Origin: an uncultured Subdoligranulum sp.
Lineage (GTDB): Bacteria; Bacillota; Clostridia; Oscillospirales; Ruminococcaceae
Direction of reading: 5' to 3'
Assembly (NCBI GenBank): GCA_900545545.1
Contig: UQZO01000010.1
Span: 11,526 to 75,525 of the forward strand
Length of the DNA: 64,000 nucleotides
Made by a program: the position numbers and the translations under genes. Numbering within the stretch: the stretch's first letter is position 1; the number at the start of each line of letters is the position of its first letter. Below the pieces are notes generated by a model. It saw nothing but the letters and a program-made list of their open reading frames with translations, did no database searches and had not been told where the DNA came from. Positions 24,962 through 33,222 of this stretch are shown in pieces.

Positions 24962-24988
24962 AAAAAACGGCTGCGAAATTCGCAGCCG
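24962..24988 (-). terminator. Terminator after the XRE regulator gene
   Basis: Stem CGGCTGCG (24968-24975) and CGCAGCCG (24981-24988), with six T following on the minus strand (A run 24962-24967). The plus side also has a T-rich tail. The 130 bases between here and the bilR promoter are AT-rich and hold no gene that I can see. Confidence 0.85.
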
Positions 24989-25006
24989 CTTTTCTTTTGG
25001 TTGGGT

Positions 25007-25333
25007 TCAGGCTTCGGCGTGCTGCACCAGCACGTCCACCACCGCATAGATGCGCTCCCGCTCGGCGGCGGGCAGGCGGCCCACCTTTTCGGCCAGCATC
25101 GACTGCTTGACCGTGTAGCCGCTTTCCACCACGTCGGTAAGTACCATATCCGCCGAGACATGCAGCGCGTTGAGCAGCGCCACAAAAGTCTCCAGCGAGG
25201 GGGTCTTTTCTCCCCGCTCCACCATGCCGATGTAGTTGGCGCTGAGCCCCGTGGCTTCGGCCAGGTCCTCCTGCCGCATACCGTTTTCCACCCGGTAATC
25301 CCGGATGTTGCGTCCGATCGACGACCAATCCAT
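25007..25333 (-). CDS. XRE-family transcriptional regulator
   Basis: A 108-residue helix-turn-helix protein. IGRNIRDYRVENGMRQEDLA with LSANYIGMVERGEKTPSLET form the Cro/C1-type HTH (about residues 5-62), followed by a short helical C terminus (LAEKVGRLPAAERERIYAVV). The start at 25333 has AGGAGG about 10 bases upstream; the longer frame crosses the promoter. It is directly upstream of bilR on the same strand but separated by a terminator. It may control itself, bilRS or the zinc operon; nothing in the sequence decides this. Confidence 0.85.
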   Translation of the reverse strand: MDWSSIGRNIRDYRVENGMRQEDLAEATGLSANYIGMVERGEKTPSLETFVALLNALHVSADMVLTDVVESGYTVKQSMLAEKVGRLPAAERERIYAVVDVLVQHAEA

Positions 25334-25372
25334 TGTATCAAAACCTCCTGCCGGTTGGTATGTCCACCCAAT

Positions 25373-25401
25373 AGTATACACCCGGCACGGGCTTTGCAAA
25401 A
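25373..25401 (-). promoter_or_regulatory. Promoter of the XRE gene
   Basis: Minus strand: TTTTGC (25396-25401), 17-base spacer, TATACT (25373-25378), 40 bases before the start codon. Confidence 0.45.
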
Positions 25402-25427
25402 GGCCCTGGGGGCAGATTTTTTTCGGT

Positions 25428-25922
25428 TCAGGCGGTGATCTCCACCGTATCGGCCACAATGTGGTAGCTGGGCAGGCCGCCGCAATCGTATTCCGCAAAG
25501 GTGCCGGTGACCACCAGCCCGGTGCCTGCCTCGGGCAGGGTGCCCTCCGGCCAGATGAATTCCATCCCCTGCTGGCAGCAGGCGGTGGCGTCCTGAATGA
25601 CCACCGTGTAAAAATAGTCGATCCCTAACGCGGGGTTGGCCTCATACACCGCCAGTGGGCCTGCCATCCGCACCGTCTTGCCGAGGTAGTCCTCCGGCGT
25701 GCGGACCATGGCCGCCACCTCGGCAAAAACCATGGTGGCGGAAAGCCGGGTCAGGTCAAGATCCACACCATCGGGCGAGGGCGTGGCGGTGGGCTGGGGC
25801 GTGGCAGTGGCCGCGGGGGTGGGTGCCGGGGTTGAAACTGCGGCGGTGCTCTGCGCCGGTTGGGCTGCGCAGCCGGTCAGCGCCAGGGCCAAAGCCGCCA
25901 TTGCAGCCAGGGGGCGGCTCAT
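25428..25922 (-). CDS. Lipoprotein at the end of the zinc uptake operon
   Basis: 164 residues: MSRPLAAMAALALALTGCAA is a signal peptide with lipobox (Cys about 18), then a Pro/Thr/Ala linker (about 25-50) and a compact domain with YLGKTVRMAGPLAVY, VIQDATACCQQGMEFIWPEG and VVTGTFAEYDCGGLPSYHIV, resembling an OB-fold with conserved cysteines. It starts within the znuB stop (ATGA overlap), so it is part of the operon. Function unknown; a metal-binding or zinc-storage role outside the membrane is a guess from the cysteines and context. Confidence 0.75.
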   Translation of the reverse strand: MSRPLAAMAALALALTGCAAQPAQSTAAVSTPAPTPAATATPQPTATPSPDGVDLDLTRLSATMVFAEVAAMVRTPEDYLGKTVRMAGPLAVYEANPALGIDYFYTVVIQDATACCQQGMEFIWPEGTLPEAGTGLVVTGTFAEYDCGGLPSYHIVADTVEITA

Positions 25923-26761
25923 GCCGGCCCTCCCCGCAAAGCGCCGATCAGCCAGAACAGCCCGAAGCCCGCCATATCCACGGCGACGATGGTAGCGCCC
26001 ACCGGCGTACCGGCCAGGATGGCCACCAGAATGCCGCCGGCAGCCCCCACCACCGAGAACACCGCCGCACAGACTGTGACGCCCAGAAAGCTGCGGCAAA
26101 CCCGCATGGCGGCCAGCGCCGGGAAGATGACCAGCGCCGAGATGAGCAGCGAGCCCACCAGGTACATGGCCAGCACGATGATGACGGCGATGATGACGGC
26201 CAGCAGCAGCTGCCACCGGCGGGCGCCCACCCCCGATGCCTGGGCGAAGGATTCATCGAAAGTGACGGCAAAAATCTTGTGGTAGAACAGCACAAAGAGG
26301 GCGACCACCACCACCGAAAGCCCGGCACAGAGCCAGACTTCCTCCGCCGTGAGGGTGAGGATGGAGGTGGAGCCGAAGAGGGTGCTGCACACATCCCCCG
26401 AAAGGTTGGGGGAGGCGGAGAAGAGATTGACCACCAGATATCCGAAGGCCAGCGTGCCCACCGACAGCATGCCGATGGCGGCATCGCCGTGGATCTTGGC
26501 GTTCTGCCCGCCCCGCAGCAGCAGCACCGCACAGAGGATGGTGACCGGCAGCACCAGCACCATGGAATCGGCCAGATGGAGGACGGTGGCCACCGACATG
26601 GCGCCGAAGGCCACATGGGAGAGGCCGTCCCCCAGGTAGGAGAACCGTTTGAGCACCAGCGTGACGCCGAACAGCGAGGAACAAAGGGCGATGAGCACCC
26701 CCACGATGAGGGCGTACCGCACAAAGGGGAAGGTCCAGTAATATTGCAGGGTGGCGATCAC
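25919..26761 (-). CDS. znuB: Zinc/manganese-type ABC transporter permease
   Basis: A 280-residue permease of the ABC-3 family with about eight membrane segments. It starts MIATLQYYWTFPFVRYALIVG and contains FSYLGDGLSHVAFGAMSVAT and GDVCSTLFGSTSILTLTAEEV, characteristic of ZnuB/AdcB. It overlaps znuC and the lipoprotein gene by 4 bases each. With a Fur-family regulator at the head of the operon and a His-rich binding protein, zinc is the most likely substrate. Confidence 0.9.
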   Translation of the reverse strand: MIATLQYYWTFPFVRYALIVGVLIALCSSLFGVTLVLKRFSYLGDGLSHVAFGAMSVATVLHLADSMVLVLPVTILCAVLLLRGGQNAKIHGDAAIGMLSVGTLAFGYLVVNLFSASPNLSGDVCSTLFGSTSILTLTAEEVWLCAGLSVVVVALFVLFYHKIFAVTFDESFAQASGVGARRWQLLLAVIIAVIIVLAMYLVGSLLISALVIFPALAAMRVCRSFLGVTVCAAVFSVVGAAGGILVAILAGTPVGATIVAVDMAGFGLFWLIGALRGGPA

Positions 26762-27465
26762 AGGGCACCTCCTTCCGGCCGGGCAAACCGCTGCCCGGCC
26801 GCGCTTTGCAGATAGTCCTGGCGGCTGCCGCAGAACACAGTGCCGCCGATGTGCAGGATGCGGTTGGCCGCCTGCAGCGCCGGGCCCACATCGTGGGTCA
26901 CCATCAGGATGGTGATGCCCTCGGCGTTGAGGTCCGCCACCAGGCGGTACATCTGGGCGGCGGCTTCGGGGTCCAGCCCGGTGACCGGTTCATCCAGCAC
27001 CAGCACCTTGTGGGCAGCGCAGAGCGCCCGGGCCAGCAGCACCCGCTGCTGCTGCCCGCCCGAAAGTTCCCGGTAGCACCGGCCCGCCAGGTCCGCCGCG
27101 CCTACCTTTTGCAGCATACGGTCGGCCTCGGCCTTTTCCTGCCGGGTGTAGAAGGGGCGCAGCCCGCACCGCCCCTGAAAGCCGGAGCGCACGATCTCCC
27201 GCACCAGAGCCGGGAAATCCCGCTGCACCTCGGTCTGCTGGGGCAGGTAGCCGATGTCCTTGCGGGTCAGCCCCTCCCCCAGCCGGATCTGCCCGGCCAG
27301 CGGCGGCTGCAGCCCCAGCAGCGTTTTCATCAGGGTGGTTTTGCCGCTGCCGTTTTCCCCCACGATGCAGAGGTAGTCCCCCGCTTCCACCGTGAAGTTC
27401 AGGTCCCGCAGTACGGCCTTGCCGTCATACCCCAGGGTCAGGGCTTCGCCGGTGATCTGTGCCAT
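26758..27465 (-). CDS. znuC: Zinc ABC transporter ATP-binding protein
   Basis: A 235-residue ATPase with Walker A GENGSGKTT (about residues 37-45), Q-loop in GYLPQQTEVQRDFPA, signature LSGGQQQRVLLARAL, Walker B KVLVLDEPVTGLDPEAA and H-loop in ILMVTHDVG. The PQQ-type Q-loop is usual for metal importers. It overlaps znuA upstream by one base and znuB downstream by four. Confidence 0.92.
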   Translation of the reverse strand: MAQITGEALTLGYDGKAVLRDLNFTVEAGDYLCIVGENGSGKTTLMKTLLGLQPPLAGQIRLGEGLTRKDIGYLPQQTEVQRDFPALVREIVRSGFQGRCGLRPFYTRQEKAEADRMLQKVGAADLAGRCYRELSGGQQQRVLLARALCAAHKVLVLDEPVTGLDPEAAAQMYRLVADLNAEGITILMVTHDVGPALQAANRILHIGGTVFCGSRQDYLQSAAGQRFARPEGGAL

Positions 27466-28478
27466 TACGCCCCCTCCTCTGCGCCCAGAGCCTGGCGCAG
27501 TACCGTCAGATTCTGCTCCATGCAGCCCAGGTAGCTGGCGCCTGCCGCCGCATCGGCGGCGGTGGTGGCCTGCATAGAATCCAGCGTGAGCACCGCCCGG
27601 TCGCCCCCGGCGCTCTGCACGATGGTCCGGGCGATCTTGCCGTCGGAACCTTCGATGGTGAGCACGGCGGGCAGGTCCAGTTCGGCGGTCTTGTCCGCCA
27701 GGAAGGCCACCGTCTCAAAGCTGGCCTCGGTGTCCGCCGAGCAGCCCGGGAACGCCGCATAGTAGGTCAGGGCGTAGTCCTCCACCAGGTAGCGGAAGGG
27801 GAACCGGTCCCCGAAGAGCACGGTTTTTACCGGGGCAGCCTCCACCATGGCCGCGTATTTGCCGTCCAGGACGGTCAGTTTTTCACCGTAGGCGGCAGCG
27901 TTGGCGGTGTAGCGGGCAGCGTTGGCGGGGTCCAGCTCCGCCAGGGCATCGGCAATGGCCGAGGAAAGCTCCGCCGCGTTGCGCAGCGAAGTCCAGATAT
28001 GTTCATCCGCGGCGTGGTCCTCCCCTTCTTCATGGTCGTGGTCCTCGGCTTCCATGCCCTCCACGGTCTCCTCCTCATAGACGCGGGTGCCCAGCAGCTC
28101 CATGAGGTTGAGCACCTTGCGGTCGGGGTTGGGGGATTCCTGCAGGGCGTCGGCCACCCAGGCGTCGGATTCACCGCCCACGTAGACAAAGAGGTCGCAG
28201 TCTGCGATCTCCACCATGTCCCGGGCGGCAGGCTGGTAGCTGTGCAGGTCGGTGCCGCCGTCCAGCAGCATGGTCAGCTCCACGGCGTCCCCTTCCGGGC
28301 CCACGACTTCCCGCACCCAGTCATACACCGGGAAGATGGTGGTGACGATGTGCAGCTTGTCGCTCTGGGCGGTCAGGGCCGTCTGAGCGGACGGTGTTTC
28401 CGGGGCGGCGGGGGCGGCACAGCCCGCCAGCAGCGCGGCAGCCAGCAGCGCCGCGGTCAGGTTTTGTATCTTTTTCAT
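27465..28478 (-). CDS. znuA: Zinc ABC transporter substrate-binding lipoprotein
   Basis: A 337-residue cluster A-I metal-binding protein. A signal peptide with lipobox (LLAAALLAGCAAP) is followed by HIVTTIFPVYDWVREVVGPE and TDLHSYQPAARDMVEIADCDLF, with a metal His. The His/Asp/Glu-rich loop (EAEDHDHEEGEDHAADEH, about residues 130-150) is typical of zinc-specific ZnuA/AdcA. A further His lies in DEHIWTSLRNA. The start MKKIQNL at 28478 is 25 bases after the regulator gene's stop. Confidence 0.92.
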   Translation of the reverse strand: MKKIQNLTAALLAAALLAGCAAPAAPETPSAQTALTAQSDKLHIVTTIFPVYDWVREVVGPEGDAVELTMLLDGGTDLHSYQPAARDMVEIADCDLFVYVGGESDAWVADALQESPNPDRKVLNLMELLGTRVYEEETVEGMEAEDHDHEEGEDHAADEHIWTSLRNAAELSSAIADALAELDPANAARYTANAAAYGEKLTVLDGKYAAMVEAAPVKTVLFGDRFPFRYLVEDYALTYYAAFPGCSADTEASFETVAFLADKTAELDLPAVLTIEGSDGKIARTIVQSAGGDRAVLTLDSMQATTAADAAAGASYLGCMEQNLTVLRQALGAEEGA

Positions 28479-28503
28479 AAAATTGTCCTCCGATTTTTGG
28501 CAG

Positions 28504-28932
28504 TCAGGGGGCTTCGGCGGCCCGGCAATCCGCGCAGATGCCGTAAAACACCGTGCGGCGGGCATCCAGCGCAAAACCGTGGTGGGCCAGCATATGGCGG
28601 TTCAGATGCTCCACCTCGTCGCAATGCAGGTGGATCAGCGCGCCGCACCGCTCGCACTTGCAGTGGTAGCAGGTTTCCTCACAGGGGGCGTCCTCCTGCC
28701 CGGTGTAGGCGTAGCAGGCGCCGGTGGTGCCGTCCACGGTGTAGCGGGTCACCAGCCCCTCCTCCACCAGCCGTTCCAGCTGGCGGTAGACCGTGACCTT
28801 GCCGATGGAAATGCCCAGCCCCGCAAAGTGGGTGCAGACCTCCCCCGCCGTGACGTGCCGGCCCGGCATGGATTGCAGATACGCCATGATCTGTTCGCTG
28901 TGCCGGGTCTTGTAGTGACTTTTGGTTTCCAC
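28504..28932 (-). CDS. zur: Fur-family regulator, probably Zur
   Basis: A 142-residue Fur-family protein: winged helix (HVTAGEVCTHFAGLGISIGKVTVYRQLERLVEEG) followed by a dimerisation/metal domain with two CxxC motifs (CERCGALIHLHC and CADC) and a His-rich stretch (EVEHLNRHMLAHHG). It heads an operon with znuA, znuC and znuB, and a palindrome overlaps its promoter. Zinc-dependent repression of the operon is the natural reading; PerR or Fur function is less likely given the neighbours. Confidence 0.85.
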   Translation of the reverse strand: METKSHYKTRHSEQIMAYLQSMPGRHVTAGEVCTHFAGLGISIGKVTVYRQLERLVEEGLVTRYTVDGTTGACYAYTGQEDAPCEETCYHCKCERCGALIHLHCDEVEHLNRHMLAHHGFALDARRTVFYGICADCRAAEAP

Positions 28933-28956
28933 CCTGCGGTGCCCCCTTTTTGAATT

Positions 28957-29000
28957 TGAAACTGCGTTTCAGTTTACAGGGTTTTGGGGGGTGTTGTCAA
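28957..29000 (-). promoter_or_regulatory. zur-znu promoter and operator
   Basis: Minus strand: TTGACA (28995-29000), 18-base spacer, TAAACT (28971-28976). Directly downstream of the -10 is the perfect palindrome TGAAACTGCGTTTCA (28957-28971), a candidate Zur operator. It does not match the Bacillus Zur box (TCGTAAT-type). Confidence 0.75.
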
Positions 29001-29021
29001 GAGGCTGGCAAAAAATGGCGC

Positions 29022-29061
29022 AAAAAAAAGCGCCGGATGCTGGCTGTGCAGCATCCGACGC
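29022..29061 (-). terminator. Terminator at the end of the opp operon
   Basis: Stem GCGCCGGATGCTG (29030-29042) and CAGCATCCGACGC (29049-29061) with one mismatch, followed on the minus strand by eight T (A run 29022-29029). Confidence 0.92.
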
Positions 29062-29097
29062 CAAAGTATCGGAATCGGGAATGGGATGTGCGGTGCC

Positions 29098-29307
29098 TTA
29101 CAGGAACCGCAGGAAGAACACGTAAATCACCAGGAAGAAGATGCCTGCCACCACGAGCAGCGCCGGCACGAACACCGCCAGCGCGGCCAGGATCATGGCC
29201 AGGCGGTCGTTCTTTTCCAGGGGCAGTTCCTCGCGTTCCTTCGCAAAGCGCTCCTCGGCCTCTTTGTGGTTGGTCAGTACGCGCTTGAGCTTTTTCTGAA
29301 AGAACAT
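29098..29307 (-). CDS. Small single-pass membrane protein
   Basis: 69 residues: a charged N-terminal helix (KKLKRVLTNHKEAEERFAKE) and one strongly hydrophobic C-terminal segment of about 30 residues. It lies 45 bases after oppF and before the terminator, with AAAGGAAA before the start, so it is probably the last gene of the oligopeptide transporter operon. I do not recognise the family. An accessory role in the transporter or membrane is possible, but there is no direct sign of function. Confidence 0.65.
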   Translation of the reverse strand: MFFQKKLKRVLTNHKEAEERFAKEREELPLEKNDRLAMILAALAVFVPALLVVAGIFFLVIYVFFLRFL

Positions 29308-29352
29308 GGTGGTTTCCTTTCTCGGGGCGATCCCGCGGGACAGCGGGGTCGC

Positions 29353-30396
29353 TTACCCGATGACCTCACCGGTGACGGTATTGTTCTCATGCAGGGGGAA
29401 GTGGCAGGCCACAAAATGGCCCGGGGTGATCTCACGCCATTCGGGCACTTCGTGCTTGCACTTCTCCTGGCAGAAACGGCAGCGGGTGTGGAACTTGCAG
29501 CCTTCGGGCGGGTTCACCGGGCTGGGGATATCGCCCTCCAGCAGGATGCGCTTGCGGCCGCCGTTGTCCTCCTCGGTGGTGGGAATGGCGGAGAGCAGCG
29601 CCTCGGTGTAGGGGTGCAGCGTATCGCTGAACAGCTCCTCGGCGTCGGCCAGTTCCACCAGGTTGCCCAGGTACATAACGGCGATGCGGTCGCTGATGTA
29701 CTTGACAACGCTGAGGTCGTGGGTGATGAAGAGGTAGGTCAGGCCCGCCTTCTTCTTCAGGTCGGACAGCAGGTTCAGGATCTGGGACTGGATGGAAACG
29801 TCCAGGGCGGAAACCGCCTCGTCACAGACCACGAACTTGGGGTTGAGGGCCAGGCTGCGGGCAATGCCGATGCGCTGACGCTGACCGCCGGAGAACTGGT
29901 GCGGATACCGGTTGAACATATAGCTGGCCAGGCCGCACTCTTCCATGACCTGGAAGATGTACTCCTTCATGGCGGGGTCGTTCTTTTTGTAGATGCCGTG
30001 GGAGGTCAGGCCCTCGCCGATGATCTGGCCCACCGTCATGCGGGGGTTCAGGGAGGAGTACGGGTCCTGGAAGATCAGCTGCAGGTCCTTGCGCAGCACG
30101 CGCATTTCCTCAGGCTTGAGCTTTTTCAGGTCGATGGTCTCCTCGCCCTTGTGGTAGAGGATATCGCCGTGGGTCTGGGGATACAGCTGCAGGATGGTGC
30201 GGCCCAGGGTGGACTTGCCGCAGCCGGATTCGCCCACGAGGCCCAGGGTCTCGCCCTCGTAGATATCCAGCGTGATGCCGTCGTTGGCGCGGACATAGCG
30301 CTGTTTCTCACGGAATTTCGTCTTTTTTACCGGGAAGTACTGCTTCACATCGCGGATTTCCAACAGTACCTTGCGGTTATTCTTCTCATTTTGCAT
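29353..30396 (-). CDS. oppF: Oligopeptide ABC transporter ATP-binding protein
   Basis: A 347-residue ATPase of the OppF/DppF type: Walker A GESGCGKSTLGRTIL, Q-loop in LIFQDPYSSLNPRMTVGQII, signature FSGGQRQRIGIARSL, Walker B FVVCDEAVSALDVSIQSQ, H-loop LFITHDLSVVKYI. The C-terminal oligopeptide-transporter extension has the cysteine set GCKFHTRCRFCQEKCKHEVP that can hold an iron-sulfur cluster in this family. It overlaps oppD by about 10 bases. Confidence 0.93.
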   Translation of the reverse strand: MQNEKNNRKVLLEIRDVKQYFPVKKTKFREKQRYVRANDGITLDIYEGETLGLVGESGCGKSTLGRTILQLYPQTHGDILYHKGEETIDLKKLKPEEMRVLRKDLQLIFQDPYSSLNPRMTVGQIIGEGLTSHGIYKKNDPAMKEYIFQVMEECGLASYMFNRYPHQFSGGQRQRIGIARSLALNPKFVVCDEAVSALDVSIQSQILNLLSDLKKKAGLTYLFITHDLSVVKYISDRIAVMYLGNLVELADAEELFSDTLHPYTEALLSAIPTTEEDNGGRKRILLEGDIPSPVNPPEGCKFHTRCRFCQEKCKHEVPEWREITPGHFVACHFPLHENNTVTGEVIG

Positions 30397-31381
30397 TCTG
30401 CTGTCTCACCGCCTTTTCCGCATAGAAGCAACGTACCAGATGGTTGGGGCCAACCTCGGTCAGGGGCGGCTCCTCCTCCAGGCATTTCTGGGTGCAGTAC
30501 TTGCAGCGGGGCGCAAACTTGCAGCCCTTGGGCAGGTACAGGGGGTTGGGCACCGCACCGGGGATGGCATCCAGGCGCTTGCCCTTGGGGGTGTTCAGCC
30601 GGGGGATGGAGATCATCAGGCCCTCGGTGTAGGGGTGCGAGTAGACCGACTTGTGGAAGATTTCCTTGGCGTCGGCCTTTTCGACGATCTGGCCGCAGTA
30701 CATGACGGCGACCTCGTCGGCCATCTCGTGGATGACGCCCAGGTCATGGGTGATGAAGAGGATGGAAGTGCCGGTCTGGCGCTTCAGGTCGTTCATCAGT
30801 TTCAGGATCTGGGCCTGGATGGTCACGTCCAGGGCGGTGGTGGGCTCGTCCGCGATCAGCAGCTTGGGCTTGCAGGCCAGGGCCATGGCGATCATGACAC
30901 GCTGGCGCATACCGCCGGACAGCTGGAACGGATACTGCTTGGCCACCCGCTCGGGGTTGGGGATCTTAACATCGGCCAGCAGGGCCGCCGCCTTGGCGTA
31001 GGCCTGCTTTTTGGTCATGTTTTGGTGGATCTGCAGCACTTCGCCGATCTGACGCTCCACGGTGAACACCGGGTTCAGGGAGGTCATGGGCTCCTGGAAG
31101 ATGACCGAGATCTCGTTGCCGCGGATGTGGTACATCTCTTTCTCGGTGCAGCTGAGGATATCGCGGCCGTTGAAGGTCACGCTGCCGCTGTCGATCCAGC
31201 CGTTGCCGTCCAGCAGCTTGATGATGCTCATGGCAGAAACACTCTTGCCGGAGCCGGATTCGCCGACGATGCCCAGCGTCTTACCCTCGTCCAGAGAGTA
31301 GGTGACGTCGTTTACCGCCTTGACGATACCCTTTTTGGTTTTAAAGTAGGTATGCAGGTTTTTTACTTCCAGCAAACTCAT
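30386..31381 (-). CDS. oppD: Oligopeptide ABC transporter ATP-binding protein
   Basis: A 331-residue OppD/DppD ATPase: Walker A GESGSGKSVSAMSI, Q-loop in VIFQEPMTSLNPVFTVERQI, signature LSGGMRQRVMIAMAL, Walker B LLIADEPTTALDVTIQAQ, and the C-terminal cysteine cluster GCKFAPRCKYCTQKCLEEEP. The start ATG at 31381 lies 6 bases after AGAGGTGA, which contains the oppC stop; a TTG two codons earlier is less likely. It pairs with OppF. Confidence 0.92.
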   Translation of the reverse strand: MSLLEVKNLHTYFKTKKGIVKAVNDVTYSLDEGKTLGIVGESGSGKSVSAMSIIKLLDGNGWIDSGSVTFNGRDILSCTEKEMYHIRGNEISVIFQEPMTSLNPVFTVERQIGEVLQIHQNMTKKQAYAKAAALLADVKIPNPERVAKQYPFQLSGGMRQRVMIAMALACKPKLLIADEPTTALDVTIQAQILKLMNDLKRQTGTSILFITHDLGVIHEMADEVAVMYCGQIVEKADAKEIFHKSVYSHPYTEGLMISIPRLNTPKGKRLDAIPGAVPNPLYLPKGCKFAPRCKYCTQKCLEEEPPLTEVGPNHLVRCFYAEKAVRQQNAK

Positions 31382-31387
31382 CGTCAA

Positions 31388-33208
31388 TCACCTCTCCTTC
31401 GATTTCGGGTCAATGGCATCGCGCAGGCCGTCGCCCACACAGTTGATGCTGATGGTGCAGATGCCGAACGCAATGGACGGGAACAGCCAGCGCCACCAGT
31501 AGTTCTCGATAACCTGGCCGTTCTGCGCACCGTTGAGCATGTTGCCCCAGGTGGCGTTGGGCTCGGTAACGCCGAAGCCGATGAAGGACAGGCTGGATTC
31601 GGTCAGCATGCAGGTGGCGAAGTCCAGCGTGGCGTTGACGATGATGACGGTGATGATGTTGGGCAGGATGTGGCGCAGAATGATGCCGAACTCCTTGACG
31701 CCCAGCGCCTTGGCGGCGGTGACGAACTCCTGCTCGCGCTCGGCCAGCACGCTGCCGCGCACCAGGCGGGCAATGCCGGGCCAGGAAAGCAGACCCAGAA
31801 TGAACATGATGAGCACGATACGCTGGGTTTCGTCGATGCTGTTGCCCAGAATGCTGGACAGAATGATACAGAAGGGCAGGAACGGGATGGAAGAAACGAT
31901 CTCGGTCAGACGCATGAGGAGGTTATCCACCTTGCCGCCCTTGTAGCCCGAGACACCGCCCACCAGAACACCGATGAAGGTGGAGATGATGACGGCGATG
32001 AAGCCGACGGTCATCGTCATGCGGCCGCCCACCAGCAGACGGCGGAAGACGTCACGGCCCAGCTGGTCGGTGCCCATCAGGTAACCCTTCAGGCCCCAGC
32101 CCTCGGCATGGCCGTTCTCGTCGATGGCGTAGCTGGCGTAGTAGCCGGCGGAAACATTGGTGACCGCGCTGTCAAAGCCGGGGGCATTGGTCTGGCCGAA
32201 GTTGTCGTTGCCCCAGGTGCAGACGCTGCCGTCGTCCAGGATGGCCGTGAAGTGATAGCGGCCGCCCTCGATGGCGGTGACATGGCCCTGGATCTCCTCG
32301 GGCACGTTCATGGAGCCGTAGACGTTGTTGCCCCAGGTGTGCACACGGCCGTCCTCGGTGAGGGCTGCGGCGCTCTCGTCGGAAAGGGCGATGGCCACGG
32401 TGTTGCCCTGGACTTCCTCGGGCACGGCGGTGTAGGAGTTGGTGGAGTTGGTCAGCGGCACGACCTCGCCGTCCTTGGTCAGGGCGATGACAATATTCGG
32501 GTTGTCATCAAACTGGGCAATGTTGCCCTGCACGCCCTCGGGGATGACGATGCTCAGCAGATAGGTGCTGCCCCAGTTGTAGAGCTTGCCGCTCTCGGTC
32601 AGGGCCAGGGAGACCTGGTAGCCTGCCGAAATCTGCTTGATGGGCGAGGTGTTGGTTTTCAGCTCCACGGGGATGCTGGCCAGACCCATGCGGTCGTTGC
32701 CCCAGGTAAAGACCTGGTTGTTCTCGTTGACGGCCACAATGTGGTCAAGACCGGCGGACACCATGGTCAGCTTGCCCATCTCGGCACTGGAAGGAATGTT
32801 TTTGAGTTTGTCGGTGGGGAAAGTGCCCCACTCGTAGACGTTGCCGTCCTTATCGATGCCCACCGAGAAGGTGCTGCCCGCGGCGATGTCCTGGGCGTTG
32901 TCCTTCAGGGCGGAAGGGATGCTCAGCATGCCGAAGCCCGGGGCCACGTTGGCCTGGGTGACATCCTGATAGTTCATTTCGATCGGGAAGAAGAAGGGCA
33001 GGATCATGCAGCACAGGAAGATGATGATGAAGGCGTACATGCCGATCATGGCGATCTTGTCCCGGATGAAGCTGGCAACCACCATCCGGAAGGGGCTCTG
33101 CATGAGCTCGTCGTCCTGTTCCTCCTGGGGCATACCGCCCATGACCATGCGCTCGGCGGCCGCTGCTGCGGTGGATTTCCTGCCGGCGTCTTTCTTTTTC
33201 TTTGCCAT
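31388..33208 (-). CDS. oppC: Oligopeptide ABC permease (OppC) with inserted RCC1-like propeller
   Basis: 606 residues, twice the usual OppC length. Residues 1-45 are cytoplasmic, about 50-75 form the first membrane helix, and the permease resumes at about 377 with MGTDQLGRDVFRRLLVGGRM and the EAA loop LVRGSVLAEREQEFVTAAKAL. Between them, about residues 104-372 hold seven RCC1-like repeats, each with a pattern like VSAGLDHIVAVNENNQVFTWG; other tryptophan-glycine ends are YNWG, HTWGNN, CTWGNDNFG and EGWG. Seven repeats make one full beta-propeller, located outside the membrane between helix 1 and helix 2. It may dock the binding protein or other surface partners; function is unknown. Reading frame is intact throughout. 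Confidence 0.9.
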   Translation of the reverse strand: MAKKKKDAGRKSTAAAAAERMVMGGMPQEEQDDELMQSPFRMVVASFIRDKIAMIGMYAFIIIFLCCMILPFFFPIEMNYQDVTQANVAPGFGMLSIPSALKDNAQDIAAGSTFSVGIDKDGNVYEWGTFPTDKLKNIPSSAEMGKLTMVSAGLDHIVAVNENNQVFTWGNDRMGLASIPVELKTNTSPIKQISAGYQVSLALTESGKLYNWGSTYLLSIVIPEGVQGNIAQFDDNPNIVIALTKDGEVVPLTNSTNSYTAVPEEVQGNTVAIALSDESAAALTEDGRVHTWGNNVYGSMNVPEEIQGHVTAIEGGRYHFTAILDDGSVCTWGNDNFGQTNAPGFDSAVTNVSAGYYASYAIDENGHAEGWGLKGYLMGTDQLGRDVFRRLLVGGRMTMTVGFIAVIISTFIGVLVGGVSGYKGGKVDNLLMRLTEIVSSIPFLPFCIILSSILGNSIDETQRIVLIMFILGLLSWPGIARLVRGSVLAEREQEFVTAAKALGVKEFGIILRHILPNIITVIIVNATLDFATCMLTESSLSFIGFGVTEPNATWGNMLNGAQNGQVIENYWWRWLFPSIAFGICTISINCVGDGLRDAIDPKSKER

Positions 33209-33222
33209 AGTCAGGAACCTCC

